64,000 nucleotides of DNA from UBA2040 sp963977135 (GTDB lineage: Bacteria > Bacteroidota > Bacteroidia > Flavobacteriales_D > Crocinitomicaceae): contig CAXBNN010000004.1 of NCBI GenBank assembly GCA_963977135.1, positions 62,001-126,000 of the forward strand. The letters run 5' to 3'. The notes beneath the pieces were generated by a model. It was not told the origin of the DNA, searched no databases, and saw nothing but the letters and a program-made list of their open reading frames with translations. Position numbers and translations under genes: made by a program. Positions 27,715 through 35,703 of this stretch are shown one piece after another. Within the stretch, counting starts at the first letter, position 1, and each line of letters opens with the position of its first letter.

Positions 27715-27970
27715 AGCCAACCGCCAACCGCCAACAGCCAACAGCCAACAGCCAACCGCCAACAGCCAACCGCCAACCGCCAAACGCCAAAAGCCAACAG
27801 CCAAACGCCAAAAGCCAACAGCCAACCGCCAACAGCCAACCGCCAACCGCCAAACGCCAAAAGCCAACAGCCAAACGCCAAAAGCCAACCGCCAACCGCC
27901 AACAGCCAACCGCCAACAGCCAACCGCCAACAGCCAACCGCCAACCGCCAACAGCCAATAGCCAACAGCC
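27715..27970 (+). repeat. 36-unit heptanucleotide array (A/C)GCCAA(C/A)
   Basis: Thirty-six 7-bp units run in unbroken phase from 27715 to 27966, plus a partial AGCC. Units take only four main forms, A or C at position 1 and C or A at position 7, with one T variant in unit 35 (AGCCAAT). Units 5-15 (27743-27819) and 15-25 (27813-27889) are identical over 77 bp, giving a 70-bp higher-order period. The array fills the gap between the O-methyltransferase stop and ltaE, ending 24 bp before the ltaE ATG. Long open frames on both strands are a by-product of the period and lack stops; I do not call them genes. Confidence 0.95.
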
Positions 27971-27994
27971 TTATTTAAAAAAAAAATATACCTT

Positions 27995-29008
27995 ATGATA
28001 GATTACAGAAGCGATACCGTAACAAAACCCACGCTTGAAATGCGGGAATTCATGTTCCAAGCAGAAGTTGGTGATGATGTTTTTGATGAAGATCCAAGTA
28101 TACATTCTCTGCAAGACTATGCAGCTGATTATTTTGGTAAAGAGGCCGCTTTATTCTGTTCTTCGGGAACGCAAACGAATCAAATCGCTATTAATGTGCA
28201 TACGCAGCCGGGAGGCGAAGTGATTTGTCACTGGGAAAGTCACATCTATAAATATGAAGGTGGTGGAATAGCTAAAAATTCAGGTGTTTCTGTTCGGCTT
28301 TTGGATGGAGATAGAGGAAGAATCAAGGTTGAGGATATAAAAGGTTGGGTGAATCCTGACGACGTACATTATCCAGTAACTCAGCTAGTAAGCCTGGAAG
28401 ACACGGCCAATAGAGGAGGAGGGGCAATTTATGATTTTCAAGAAATTAAAAAAATTAGGACTTGGTGCGATACGAATGCTATTCCTTTGCATCTTGATGG
28501 CGCTAGAATGATGAACGCACTTGTCGAAACCAACATAAACCCGAAGGAATATGCGAATGCTTTTGATAGTATTTCCCTTTGTCTTTCTAAAGGATTGGGA
28601 GCTCCTGTTGGTTCGTTGTTACTGGGTTCTAAAGATTTTATAAAACAAGCTAGACGGGTTCGAAAAGTATTCGGTGGCGGTATGCGACAAGCTGGATTTC
28701 TTGCAGCTGGCGGAGAATACGCGCTGAGAAACAACGTGGAACGTTTGAAAGTAGATCACAGCAATGCAAAACTTCTAGAGGAAACATTAATTACTAGGCC
28801 TTGGGTTAAACAAGTCGTTCCGGTTATGACCAATATTGTTGTCGTTCATTTGAACGATCCTGAAAATCGAGATAAGATTATTCATCAATTCAAGGAAAAA
28901 AGCGTACTTTGTATGGCCTTTGGAGTCGGAATGTTACGTTTTGTAACTCATTTAAACTTGACTGACTCAAATATTCAGCAAACTCTTGAAGTAATAAAAT
29001 CGATTTAA
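27995..29008 (+). CDS. ltaE: Low-specificity L-threonine aldolase
   Basis: 337 residues of PLP fold type I. MIDYRSDTVTKPTLEMREFM is the standard start of the family; EAALFCSSGTQTNQIA, LHLDGARMMNA and the PLP Lys in LCLSKGLGAPVGSLL (about residue 198) are all present. It cleaves threonine or allo-threonine to glycine and acetaldehyde. The start codon lies just after the heptamer array, with only an A-rich stretch and no Shine-Dalgarno sequence before it. A lipoprotein gene begins at the base after its stop. Confidence 0.93.
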   Translation: MIDYRSDTVTKPTLEMREFMFQAEVGDDVFDEDPSIHSLQDYAADYFGKEAALFCSSGTQTNQIAINVHTQPGGEVICHWESHIYKYEGGGIAKNSGVSVRLLDGDRGRIKVEDIKGWVNPDDVHYPVTQLVSLEDTANRGGGAIYDFQEIKKIRTWCDTNAIPLHLDGARMMNALVETNINPKEYANAFDSISLCLSKGLGAPVGSLLLGSKDFIKQARRVRKVFGGGMRQAGFLAAGGEYALRNNVERLKVDHSNAKLLEETLITRPWVKQVVPVMTNIVVVHLNDPENRDKIIHQFKEKSVLCMAFGVGMLRFVTHLNLTDSNIQQTLEVIKSI

Positions 29009-29644
29009 ATGCGCTCGTCTATATTATTCGTATCAATTTTGTTTCTTTTCTCTTGTAACAGCAAGAAGCAAGAAGTTTTGGATATGGATGACATTATTTC
29101 TAGCTCAGAAAAATACAAGGAGGGCGATGTAAAAGAAGAAACAGAGCCGAAAGTATATTATTTCGATTCTTTAGGGACTTTTTCTCAACTTGTCTCTGAT
29201 ACACTAGGTATTAAACGAACAACGATTCTCATTCCTGATTCTGTTCTTTTTCCAGATCGATTCATTTCGAGAAGCAAAGAAAAATGGAATGGTAAAAGTG
29301 AAACTGGTGAGCAATTAATCAGTATTTGGACCTACAATGATTCTTTAGAATTAAAAAATGCGCTTTTCAATTGGTTAGATTGTTTTGGCAAGAAATGTAA
29401 TTCACTTCAATTATATGAGGAAAAGAAAATATCTAGCGAGAGCTTTTTAATCTATGCAACTGAGAAAAAGATAATCTACATGAGTAGTTCGCTTAGCATT
29501 GATGTCAAGACTCAGCTAGAAAACCTTAATCGATTGTTGTCGAAAGAGAAGATTCTATATGTAATTTCGCAAGGAATCGGCAGAAAAACGGAGTGGTGGG
29601 AATTCGTTGATAAAAAATGGCTCATTAAAAAAATAGAAAAATGA
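29009..29644 (+). CDS. Hypothetical lipoprotein
   Basis: 211 residues. The signal peptide ends in a lipobox, LFLFSCNSKK (Cys about residue 16), so a membrane-anchored lipoprotein is likely. The rest is soluble and mixed alpha/beta, with no family I recognise. The ATG starts directly after the ltaE stop, and the gene overlaps the next one by 4 bp, so the three are coupled. Confidence 0.75.
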   Translation: MRSSILFVSILFLFSCNSKKQEVLDMDDIISSSEKYKEGDVKEETEPKVYYFDSLGTFSQLVSDTLGIKRTTILIPDSVLFPDRFISRSKEKWNGKSETGEQLISIWTYNDSLELKNALFNWLDCFGKKCNSLQLYEEKKISSESFLIYATEKKIIYMSSSLSIDVKTQLENLNRLLSKEKILYVISQGIGRKTEWWEFVDKKWLIKKIEK

Positions 29645-29964
29645 AATTTGTAAATCGTGGATACTTATTGGTTAGGCCAACAAAACAATTTGTTAAATGG
29701 GCAAACTCTACAGAACCTGAATTTGAAATGAATGAAGACTTCTTGGAAGGCAACATTTATTTGATAGAAGAAGACTTTTTGGAGCCAGAACCTATTATTG
29801 AATCCAATTTCAAGAAAATTCTAAAGAACGAATTAGAGTCAGTTACGGACAATGAGGAATTGTGGCCAGAAAAATTAAACGTTGAGATTTTTGAACAGTT
29901 TTTTACTGTTGAAGTGGGCAACATGGTTTTCGATTTGCAAAAAACCGATCTACTCAGAGAGTAA
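29641..29964 (+). CDS. Hypothetical small acidic protein
   Basis: 107 residues, rich in Glu/Asp, with the start MKFVNRGYLLVRPTKQFVKWAN. No signal peptide or transmembrane span. The pattern (R-x-Y-L-x-V-x-P-x-x-x-F-x-x-W) recalls conserved hypothetical proteins of Bacteroidota, but no function can be given. ATGA overlap with the lipoprotein gene supports it as a real coding region. Confidence 0.7.
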   Translation: MKFVNRGYLLVRPTKQFVKWANSTEPEFEMNEDFLEGNIYLIEEDFLEPEPIIESNFKKILKNELESVTDNEELWPEKLNVEIFEQFFTVEVGNMVFDLQKTDLLRE

Positions 29965-30440
29965 GCTCGCTTAAATTCTTATTTGTTATTTCTGTATATC
30001 GATAAACTTTTTGAATAGATTTTAAACAGAATAAATTTGGCATTTGATGGTAGGTTTTTTAAGTCGAACTGAAAACGGATGACTTTTTGAGGACTTCCGC
30101 AGGATGCAGCGAAGCTAACCTTCATAGTGCAACGGAGAAGATCGCCGAAAAAATCCCGTTTTTAGGAGAGTTAAAAATAAAGCGCGGCAAAAATAAATTG
30201 AAATTTGGAAGGGAACTGCGCTTTAACTATCATCTAAAGCCTTGACTTCCTGCCTATGCCGGCAGGCAGGTTGGTTACTTTTCGTCAAGACCACGAAGTA
30301 GCACCGAAGGTAAAAAGTGACGTAAAACAATTTTTTTCTGTGGACATCGAATTTAAACGAAGAAGTGAATTCGACGTTAGACTAAGAACAATCACCAAAT
30401 ATTAGCGAGTATCATTGAGATTTTGAATAGAACATAAATT
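29965..30440. other. Non-coding gap between convergent genes, with hairpin elements
   Basis: Stops occur in all frames; no gene is recognised. An imperfect pair AAAGCGC/GCGCTTT (about 30180-30225) brackets an A-rich stretch. From about 30236 the sequence resembles a common Bacteroidota intergenic element: the CCTGCC...GGCAGG palindrome (30249-30270), then an imperfect hairpin from GGTTACTTTTCGT. Higher G+C than its surroundings near 30100-30290 suggests an inserted or decayed element. Confidence 0.5.
30249..30270. repeat. CCTGCC/GGCAGG palindromic intergenic motif
   Basis: CCTGCCTATGCCGGCAGGCAGG is 22 bp long and folds around the TGCCGGCA core (30257-30264). A related GCCGACAGGCAGG string is inside the MITE-like element at 26883-26895. 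This makes it a dispersed short repeat within the window. Confidence 0.55.
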
Positions 30441-30920
30441 TTACTTCGGGTTTTCGAGTTCGCTTAAACTTTTAATAGATACCAAATTAGAATTAGTAAA
30501 TCTTGCATCAAGACTCACTTCCTTTCCAAGCCATTCAGGTTCAATAAATTCTTCTTTTTCATCCGTTAATTCAATTTCCGCCAAAAATAGTCCTGCTAGT
30601 TTGCCGTGAAACTCGTCTACTTCCCACGTTTTTCCTTCGAAAACGACTTCATATCTTATTTTGTCCAAAACAAATTCACCACACATTTCAAATAGGTGAT
30701 TTGCGTCCTCGAGAGGTATTTCATATTCGAATTCATCTCTCGTGAAGTTATTGGAAGCGCCTTTAATTGTGAGAAATCCTTTGTCGTTTTTAACGCGAAC
30801 GCGAACGGTGCAATCCTTTGATCTGTTCAAGTAGCCTTGACGTATAACAAATTTGGAGGCACTATTTAACGCAGCTTTTACGCTATCGTTCACGAGAAAC
30901 TTTCTTTCTATTTCTTTCAA
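30441..30920 (-). CDS. CYTH domain protein (triphosphate tunnel family)
   Basis: 159 residues with the ExExK signature at the N-terminus (MKEIERKFLV). The basic and acidic tunnel residues follow (RQGYLNRSKDCTVRVRVKND, LTIKGA, FEYEIPLEDA, WEVDEFHGKLAGLFLAEIEL). CYTH proteins bind triphosphates in a beta tunnel; many bacterial members are inorganic triphosphatases. It overlaps the preceding minus-strand gene by 4 bp. Confidence 0.9.
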   Translation of the reverse strand: MKEIERKFLVNDSVKAALNSASKFVIRQGYLNRSKDCTVRVRVKNDKGFLTIKGASNNFTRDEFEYEIPLEDANHLFEMCGEFVLDKIRYEVVFEGKTWEVDEFHGKLAGLFLAEIELTDEKEEFIEPEWLGKEVSLDARFTNSNLVSIKSLSELENPK

Positions 30921-31348
30921 TTTTGATAAGGTTGAAAGCTGAATTTATTTTTCTTGCCTTTTTTCATGAGTATCAGACTTGTGTCAACTGTTCCTTCAGT
31001 AGTAGCGAGAATAAAGGTGTACAATGTAATGCCTTCCTGCAGTTCTCGGACTTCTAAAAGCCGCATGGAAGAAATATCGTAAAAGGGTACTTTACTAAAT
31101 TCACCCGTTTTTTTAACTCTACCAGCAAATAAATTTGATAAAACAACTTCTTTTGAGCCTTTAATTTTCGACTTGTATTCTTTCGTAATCATTTTGTAAA
31201 CCTTATTTTTTTTCTGAACGTTTACAGCGCCAACAAATTTACTGACGAATTTTGATTGTTTTTGAGTGATGACATCTTGAGCGTGTGCAGAAAATGAAAG
31301 CCCTACTAGCATCGTAATGCTAAGAATTACTTTAAAATAATTTTTCAT
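30917..31348 (-). CDS. Hypothetical exported protein
   Basis: About 143 residues from the ATG at 31348, giving a clean signal peptide (MKNYFKVILSITMLVGLSFSAHAQ). A longer GTG-started frame (31435) is rejected because it runs into the divergent gene at 31419 and moves the signal peptide inside. The mature part is Lys-rich with EVRELQEGITLYTFILATT and TSLILMKKGKKNKFSF. It resembles small periplasmic DUF-type proteins, but I cannot name one. Coupled to the CYTH gene. Confidence 0.7.
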   Translation of the reverse strand: MKNYFKVILSITMLVGLSFSAHAQDVITQKQSKFVSKFVGAVNVQKKNKVYKMITKEYKSKIKGSKEVVLSNLFAGRVKKTGEFSKVPFYDISSMRLLEVRELQEGITLYTFILATTEGTVDTSLILMKKGKKNKFSFQPYQN

Positions 31349-31418
31349 AAGATTCGTTTTCAAATTCAAAAATACATTTTCTTCCGAATAAAACAGTAAG
31401 TTTTTTAACTTCGCAGAC

Positions 31419-32405
31419 ATGAATATATTTCTCACATTCGACTACGAAATTTTTTTCGGCGAAGTTTCAGGGTCGGTTGACAAATGTATGATAGAACCTT
31501 CTGAAGCATTACTTTCTCTTGCTGAAAAACATGGTATTCAATATACTTTTTTCTGGGACATTGGTCATTTTCTGGCTTTAGAGCGGTTTGCTCCGGAATT
31601 TCCGGAATTAGAGATAGATAAAAATAAAATTGCGAATCAATTGAAACAAGTCCTTAAACTTGGGCACGATATTCAATTGCATATTCATCCTCATTGGGAG
31701 AAAGCTTCTTTTGAAAATGGCAAATGGAACATGAATCTTCGCGACCATTACAAGTTATCTGATTTTCCAGAAAAGGAACGCAAAGCAATTTTTGCCAAAT
31801 ACAATGACGCTTTAACCCAATTTAAAGGTGAAAAAAGTAAAGCTTTTCGAGCGGGTGGTTGGTGTATTCAGCCATTTTCAGATTTTGAAACACTATTTAA
31901 AGAAAACGGAATTAGAATAGATTCGAGCACAATGCCAGGCGTCAAATGGATTTCAAAGCAATACCAGCTCGACTTTACAAAACTAGTAGCGTCGGAACCT
32001 TTCCGGTTTTCATCGGATGAATGCCAAGAAGATGTTAATGGTGAATTCTTAGAATATCCAATTACTTCAAAGTATTACTCACCAATATTCTTTTGGAGGC
32101 TTTACATTCTTGGAAGATTGTTCCCAAGCCAGCATAAAATGTGGGGTGACGGAAACTTTGTTTCGCAGCCCGGTGGTAAAAAAGAGAGTCTTACCAAGGG
32201 AAAAATTCATCACGCAAGTTCCGATGGTTTTTTCGCAAGTGAATTAGAGGCTATTTTGAAGACGAAAAGACAAAAGGCTGAAACGACAATGGTGGTGATA
32301 GGTCATCCAAAAAGTTTAACTAAATTTTCGCTCAAAAAGCTTGAGAATTTTGTCAAAAAGAATAAGTCAAATAATCAATTTTCAACATTTCAAGACATAC
32401 AATGA
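31419..32405 (+). CDS. Polysaccharide deacetylase family protein
   Basis: 328 residues, NodB-like fold. Motif 1 is FLTFDYEIFFGE, motif 2 GHDIQLHIHPHW (metal His pair), motif 3 AFRAGGWCIQP, and a late VVIGHPKS His block. It lacks a signal peptide and may be cytoplasmic or act on a nucleotide or lipid-linked sugar. It overlaps the next gene by 4 bp and begins a second polysaccharide-type cluster with the acyltransferase and CapD-like genes. Confidence 0.8.
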   Translation: MNIFLTFDYEIFFGEVSGSVDKCMIEPSEALLSLAEKHGIQYTFFWDIGHFLALERFAPEFPELEIDKNKIANQLKQVLKLGHDIQLHIHPHWEKASFENGKWNMNLRDHYKLSDFPEKERKAIFAKYNDALTQFKGEKSKAFRAGGWCIQPFSDFETLFKENGIRIDSSTMPGVKWISKQYQLDFTKLVASEPFRFSSDECQEDVNGEFLEYPITSKYYSPIFFWRLYILGRLFPSQHKMWGDGNFVSQPGGKKESLTKGKIHHASSDGFFASELEAILKTKRQKAETTMVVIGHPKSLTKFSLKKLENFVKKNKSNNQFSTFQDIQ

Positions 32406-33292
32406 AGCTAGTTGAAAGAAAAGATATAAATGAATCGGAATGGACTAGATGGTGTACGCAAAATCCATTGGTTGGACCATTCTGTCAACTAGAATATCTG
32501 GATGCAGTAGCTGAGAATGTCTTGTTTTTAATAGATGAAGGCAATGGTGGAATTGCGCTACCTTATAAGGTGAAGTTTGGTGTTAAAACCCTTTATACGC
32601 CTGTTTTTTGTAGATGGATATCATTAGTAGGTAAGCAACAACTAACCAGCGAAAAAATAGATGGAATCGTTAAAGATGCTCTTCGACAAGCGGATGTTTA
32701 TACGCAGCACAATCTATTTGGTGGTGAACCAGAAGAGCTGATATATCAAACCGTTAATGAGCAACAATATTCATTAAATACTCAGGCAAAACGCAAAATA
32801 AAGAAAGCTAAAACAGAGGAGTGGAAGATAGTTTTTGATGAACCAGCAGAAACGGCAATTGACCTCATTGAAAGCGCTTTGAAAAACAAATTTGCAAACT
32901 TAGAGGACAGCAGTTTTCCATTATTAAGAAAGTTAGCCACTAACTTTGAAAAATCGGGACAATTGAAGATAATTTCCCTGCATGATTCAAGCAATAAGCT
33001 CATTGGTTCACTTTTGCTAATTGAATCGGAATCCAGAGTGCTATACTTAAAAGGCGCTTGTATCGAATCTGTAAAGATGAAGGGCGGAATGTATCTTTTA
33101 ATGAACGAAGCCATTCAAAGTGCATTTGCCAGTAATAAAACATTTGATTTTGGTGGTTCTAGAATCCCAGGGGTTCGAAAATTCAATCTTTCTTTTGGTT
33201 CTGTTGATCAAACCTATTTTCATTATAAGTGGAGTAATGGTCCTTTTTGGTATACCTTATTGAAAAACTTGGGTAAAGCACTTAAGAAATGA
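32402..33292 (+). CDS. GNAT-type acyltransferase (FemAB/BioF2-like)
   Basis: 296 residues. TQNPLVGPFCQLEYLDAVAENV, the middle linker SLNTQAKRKIKKAKTEEW and the C-terminal FDFGGSRIPGVRKFNLSFGSVDQTYFHYKW match FemAB/BioF2-type N-acyltransferases. These use acyl-CoA or acyl-tRNA to modify amino groups on glycans or peptidoglycan precursors. Its linkage to the deacetylase suggests that a deacetylated amine is re-acylated; that is an inference. Confidence 0.7.
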   Translation: MKLVERKDINESEWTRWCTQNPLVGPFCQLEYLDAVAENVLFLIDEGNGGIALPYKVKFGVKTLYTPVFCRWISLVGKQQLTSEKIDGIVKDALRQADVYTQHNLFGGEPEELIYQTVNEQQYSLNTQAKRKIKKAKTEEWKIVFDEPAETAIDLIESALKNKFANLEDSSFPLLRKLATNFEKSGQLKIISLHDSSNKLIGSLLLIESESRVLYLKGACIESVKMKGGMYLLMNEAIQSAFASNKTFDFGGSRIPGVRKFNLSFGSVDQTYFHYKWSNGPFWYTLLKNLGKALKK

Positions 33293-33381
33293 AACGTTTC
33301 ATCTTAAAAAGACTGTTGAAAGCTTTGTTAATGATTCTTTCGGGAACGTTCATTCTTTTGAGAGAATCTACTTACTTTTGA
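33289..33381 (+). CDS. Candidate 30-residue hydrophobic peptide
   Basis: The ATG overlaps the stop of the acyltransferase gene (ATGA) and the TGA lies 2 bp before the ATG of the CapD-like gene. The product is a basic, hydrophobic 30-residue peptide (MKRFILKRLLKALLMILSG then TFILLRESTYF) that could form one membrane helix or an amphipathic helix. Exact tiling between two coupled genes supports translation, but the size is too small for certainty. It might only serve to couple translation. Confidence 0.4.
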   Translation: MKRFILKRLLKALLMILSGTFILLRESTYF

Positions 33382-33383
33382 CT

Positions 33384-35273
33384 ATGTTCCAACTGCTTCC
33401 ACAGAATAATATTCCACGTTGGGTAATTATTCTTCTTGATCTTTTAATTTCCGCGTTGGCCTTGGCTTTTGCTTACCTCATTCGATTCGATCTTCGTGCC
33501 GATGAAGAGATGATTCGCGGCGAATGGTTGATTTTGGCTAGGTCATTGCCGGTATTCTTCATCGTAAAGTTCATCGTATTCTACAGTTTTGGAATACAGA
33601 AAGGTTTAATTCGTCATACCTCGACGGAAGATATGAAACGTATTTTCCTTGCCGTTACGGTAACTTCCTTCACATTCTTTGTTCTAGGTATAATTCGGAA
33701 ACAGTTCATGGATGGTTATTTCTTATTTCCCTCATCTGTTCTTTTAATAGAGTATTTAGCCACTTTCGTTTTGATGATAGGAATGCGTTTCACCGTGAAG
33801 CTTCTTTATCTAGAATCGTTGAAAACGAAAGACATAGATGAACGAATCATGATATACGGCGCTGGTATTTCAGGTTTAATTACGAAGAGAACAATTGAAA
33901 AAGAAGCCCGTTTGTCATTTAAATTAATTGGATTTATTGATGACAATAAAAAATTGGATGGTACTCGGCTAGAAGGTTTGACAATTTATCACAGTAGTAA
34001 ATTGGAGAAGCACATTATAGAAGAAGGTGTTACACAAGTTATTATTGCCATTCAAGAGCCTAATGAGAAGAACAAACAGTCCATTTTAGAGACTTGCTTG
34101 AAACACAATGTTCGTGTTCAAAAAGTTCCAAGTCCTAAATCATGGATTAATGGCGAGTTTTCTACCAAACAAATGGGTAAAATCCAGATTGAGGATTTAT
34201 TAGGAAGAGATCCAATTCAATTGAACGACGAAGCGATTAAAAATGAGTTAAAGAATAAAGTTGTCCTAGTTTCAGGAGCAGCGGGTTCAATTGGCGGAGG
34301 ATTGGTTCTGCAAATCTTGAAGCATCAACCTAAGCTGATTCTTTTATTAGATCAAGCCGAGTCACCATTATATGATTTGCAGATTGAGCTATTGTCTGTA
34401 TATCCAAACGCACCTTTCGAAGTGGTTGTCGGCGATATTCGAAATAAAGAGCGGATGAAAAGAGTGTTTTCTGTGTATAAACCAGAAATAGTTTTTCACG
34501 CAGCTGCATACAAGCATGTTCCGCTTATGGAAAATAATCCGAGCGAAGCGATTTTCACGAATGTAAAAGGAACTCAAAATTTAGTGGATTGTTCCGTTTT
34601 AAATAATGTTGAGAAATTTGTCATGATTTCTACTGATAAAGCCGTAAATCCTACAAATGTCATGGGCGCATCAAAACGAATAGCAGAAATGTATGCCCAG
34701 TTTGCCAACGAGAAAAACAAAACAAAGTTTATTACCACGCGATTTGGCAATGTTCTTGGTTCAAATGGTTCTGTGATTCCTCTTTTCCAAAAGCAAATAG
34801 AGCAAGGTGGACCAATTACGCTGACTGATGAACGAATCACCCGATTCTTTATGACCATCCCAGAAGCGTGTCAACTTGTGCTAGAAGCTGGAGCAATGGG
34901 TGAAGGTGGAGAGATTTTTGTATTTGATATGGGTGATTCAGTAAAGATTATCGATTTAGCAAAGAAGATGATAAAGATTAACGGTTTGGAATTGGGACGA
35001 GATATTGAAATCAAAGTAACAGGACTTCGACCGGGCGAGAAATTGTATGAAGAACTATTGGCGAAGGAAGAAAATACTATGCCAACGCACCATCCTCAAA
35101 TATTAAAAGCGAAAATCCGTACTTCCGATGACGATATAGTTGAAAAAATTGATTCTTTGGTACAACTCTTTGAATCGCAAGACAATATGAATATCGTTAC
35201 TAAAATGAAAGAACTTGTTCCCGAATACGTTTCGAACAATTCTGAATTTGAAAAACTAGATAAAAAAATATGA
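33384..35273 (+). CDS. CapD/PglF-like nucleoside-diphosphate-sugar 4,6-dehydratase/epimerase
   Basis: About 629 residues from the ATG at 33384 (an in-frame TTG at 33378 is less likely). Four N-terminal membrane helices (about residues 15-150) lead into a CoA-binding-like region (IYGAGISGLITKR). The SDR domain follows with VVLVSGAAGSIGGGLVLQIL (about residue 292) and the ISTDKAVNPTNVMGASKR active-site block. Such enzymes make UDP-4-keto-6-deoxy sugars from UDP-GlcNAc. In most relatives the loop reads GSIGSE; here it is GSIGGG, and the effect is unclear. Confidence 0.88.
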   Translation: MFQLLPQNNIPRWVIILLDLLISALALAFAYLIRFDLRADEEMIRGEWLILARSLPVFFIVKFIVFYSFGIQKGLIRHTSTEDMKRIFLAVTVTSFTFFVLGIIRKQFMDGYFLFPSSVLLIEYLATFVLMIGMRFTVKLLYLESLKTKDIDERIMIYGAGISGLITKRTIEKEARLSFKLIGFIDDNKKLDGTRLEGLTIYHSSKLEKHIIEEGVTQVIIAIQEPNEKNKQSILETCLKHNVRVQKVPSPKSWINGEFSTKQMGKIQIEDLLGRDPIQLNDEAIKNELKNKVVLVSGAAGSIGGGLVLQILKHQPKLILLLDQAESPLYDLQIELLSVYPNAPFEVVVGDIRNKERMKRVFSVYKPEIVFHAAAYKHVPLMENNPSEAIFTNVKGTQNLVDCSVLNNVEKFVMISTDKAVNPTNVMGASKRIAEMYAQFANEKNKTKFITTRFGNVLGSNGSVIPLFQKQIEQGGPITLTDERITRFFMTIPEACQLVLEAGAMGEGGEIFVFDMGDSVKIIDLAKKMIKINGLELGRDIEIKVTGLRPGEKLYEELLAKEENTMPTHHPQILKAKIRTSDDDIVEKIDSLVQLFESQDNMNIVTKMKELVPEYVSNNSEFEKLDKKI

Positions 35274-35671
35274 TACCAAATCCATTTGAAATTCAAGTTC
35301 GCTTCGCAGATATAGATATGATGGGGCACGTAAATAACGCTGTTTATTTGTCCTATTTTGAAATGACGAGAGTCCATTACATGGAGAAATTGCTAGGGAA
35401 TAAGTGGGATTATAATAAAGATGGGTTTTTATTGGCAAGAAATGAAATCGATTATATAAAACCACTTTTTTTAGAGGACGCTCCAAAAATTGAATTGAAA
35501 ACCATGAGTATGGGTAACAAATCGTTTACTTTTACTTATACCATTACTGTTGATGGAGAGGTTAGAACGAAAGGTTTGTCAATTATGGTTTGTTATAACT
35601 CTAGCGAAGGCAAAACGATTCCCATCCCTCAAAAAATGCGTGAAGCCTTTGAAAAATTAGAAGCGGAATGA
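35270..35671 (+). CDS. Acyl-CoA thioesterase (4HBT hot-dog fold)
   Basis: 133 residues, single hot-dog domain of the YbgC/FadM type. FEIQVRFADIDMMGHVNNAVYLSYFEMTR carries the catalytic Asp-loop. Hydrolyses acyl-CoA thioesters; chain preference cannot be told. It overlaps the preceding gene by 4 bp (ATGA). Confidence 0.88.
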   Translation: MIPNPFEIQVRFADIDMMGHVNNAVYLSYFEMTRVHYMEKLLGNKWDYNKDGFLLARNEIDYIKPLFLEDAPKIELKTMSMGNKSFTFTYTITVDGEVRTKGLSIMVCYNSSEGKTIPIPQKMREAFEKLEAE

Positions 35672-35703
35672 AAATTGCATAAATGCGACTAAACAACAAT
35701 AGA

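Noticed and set aside
27562..27998. Open frames on both strands through the heptamer array (for example a QPTANRQ-type repeat peptide on the plus strand).
   Set aside because: A 7-bp period without stop codons opens several frames at once. The plus frame starts only at TTG, the products have extreme composition, and one minus frame runs into the O-methyltransferase gene.
31349..31435. N-terminal extension of the exported hypothetical protein to a GTG at 31435.
   Set aside because: It overlaps the divergent deacetylase gene start and would bury the signal peptide.
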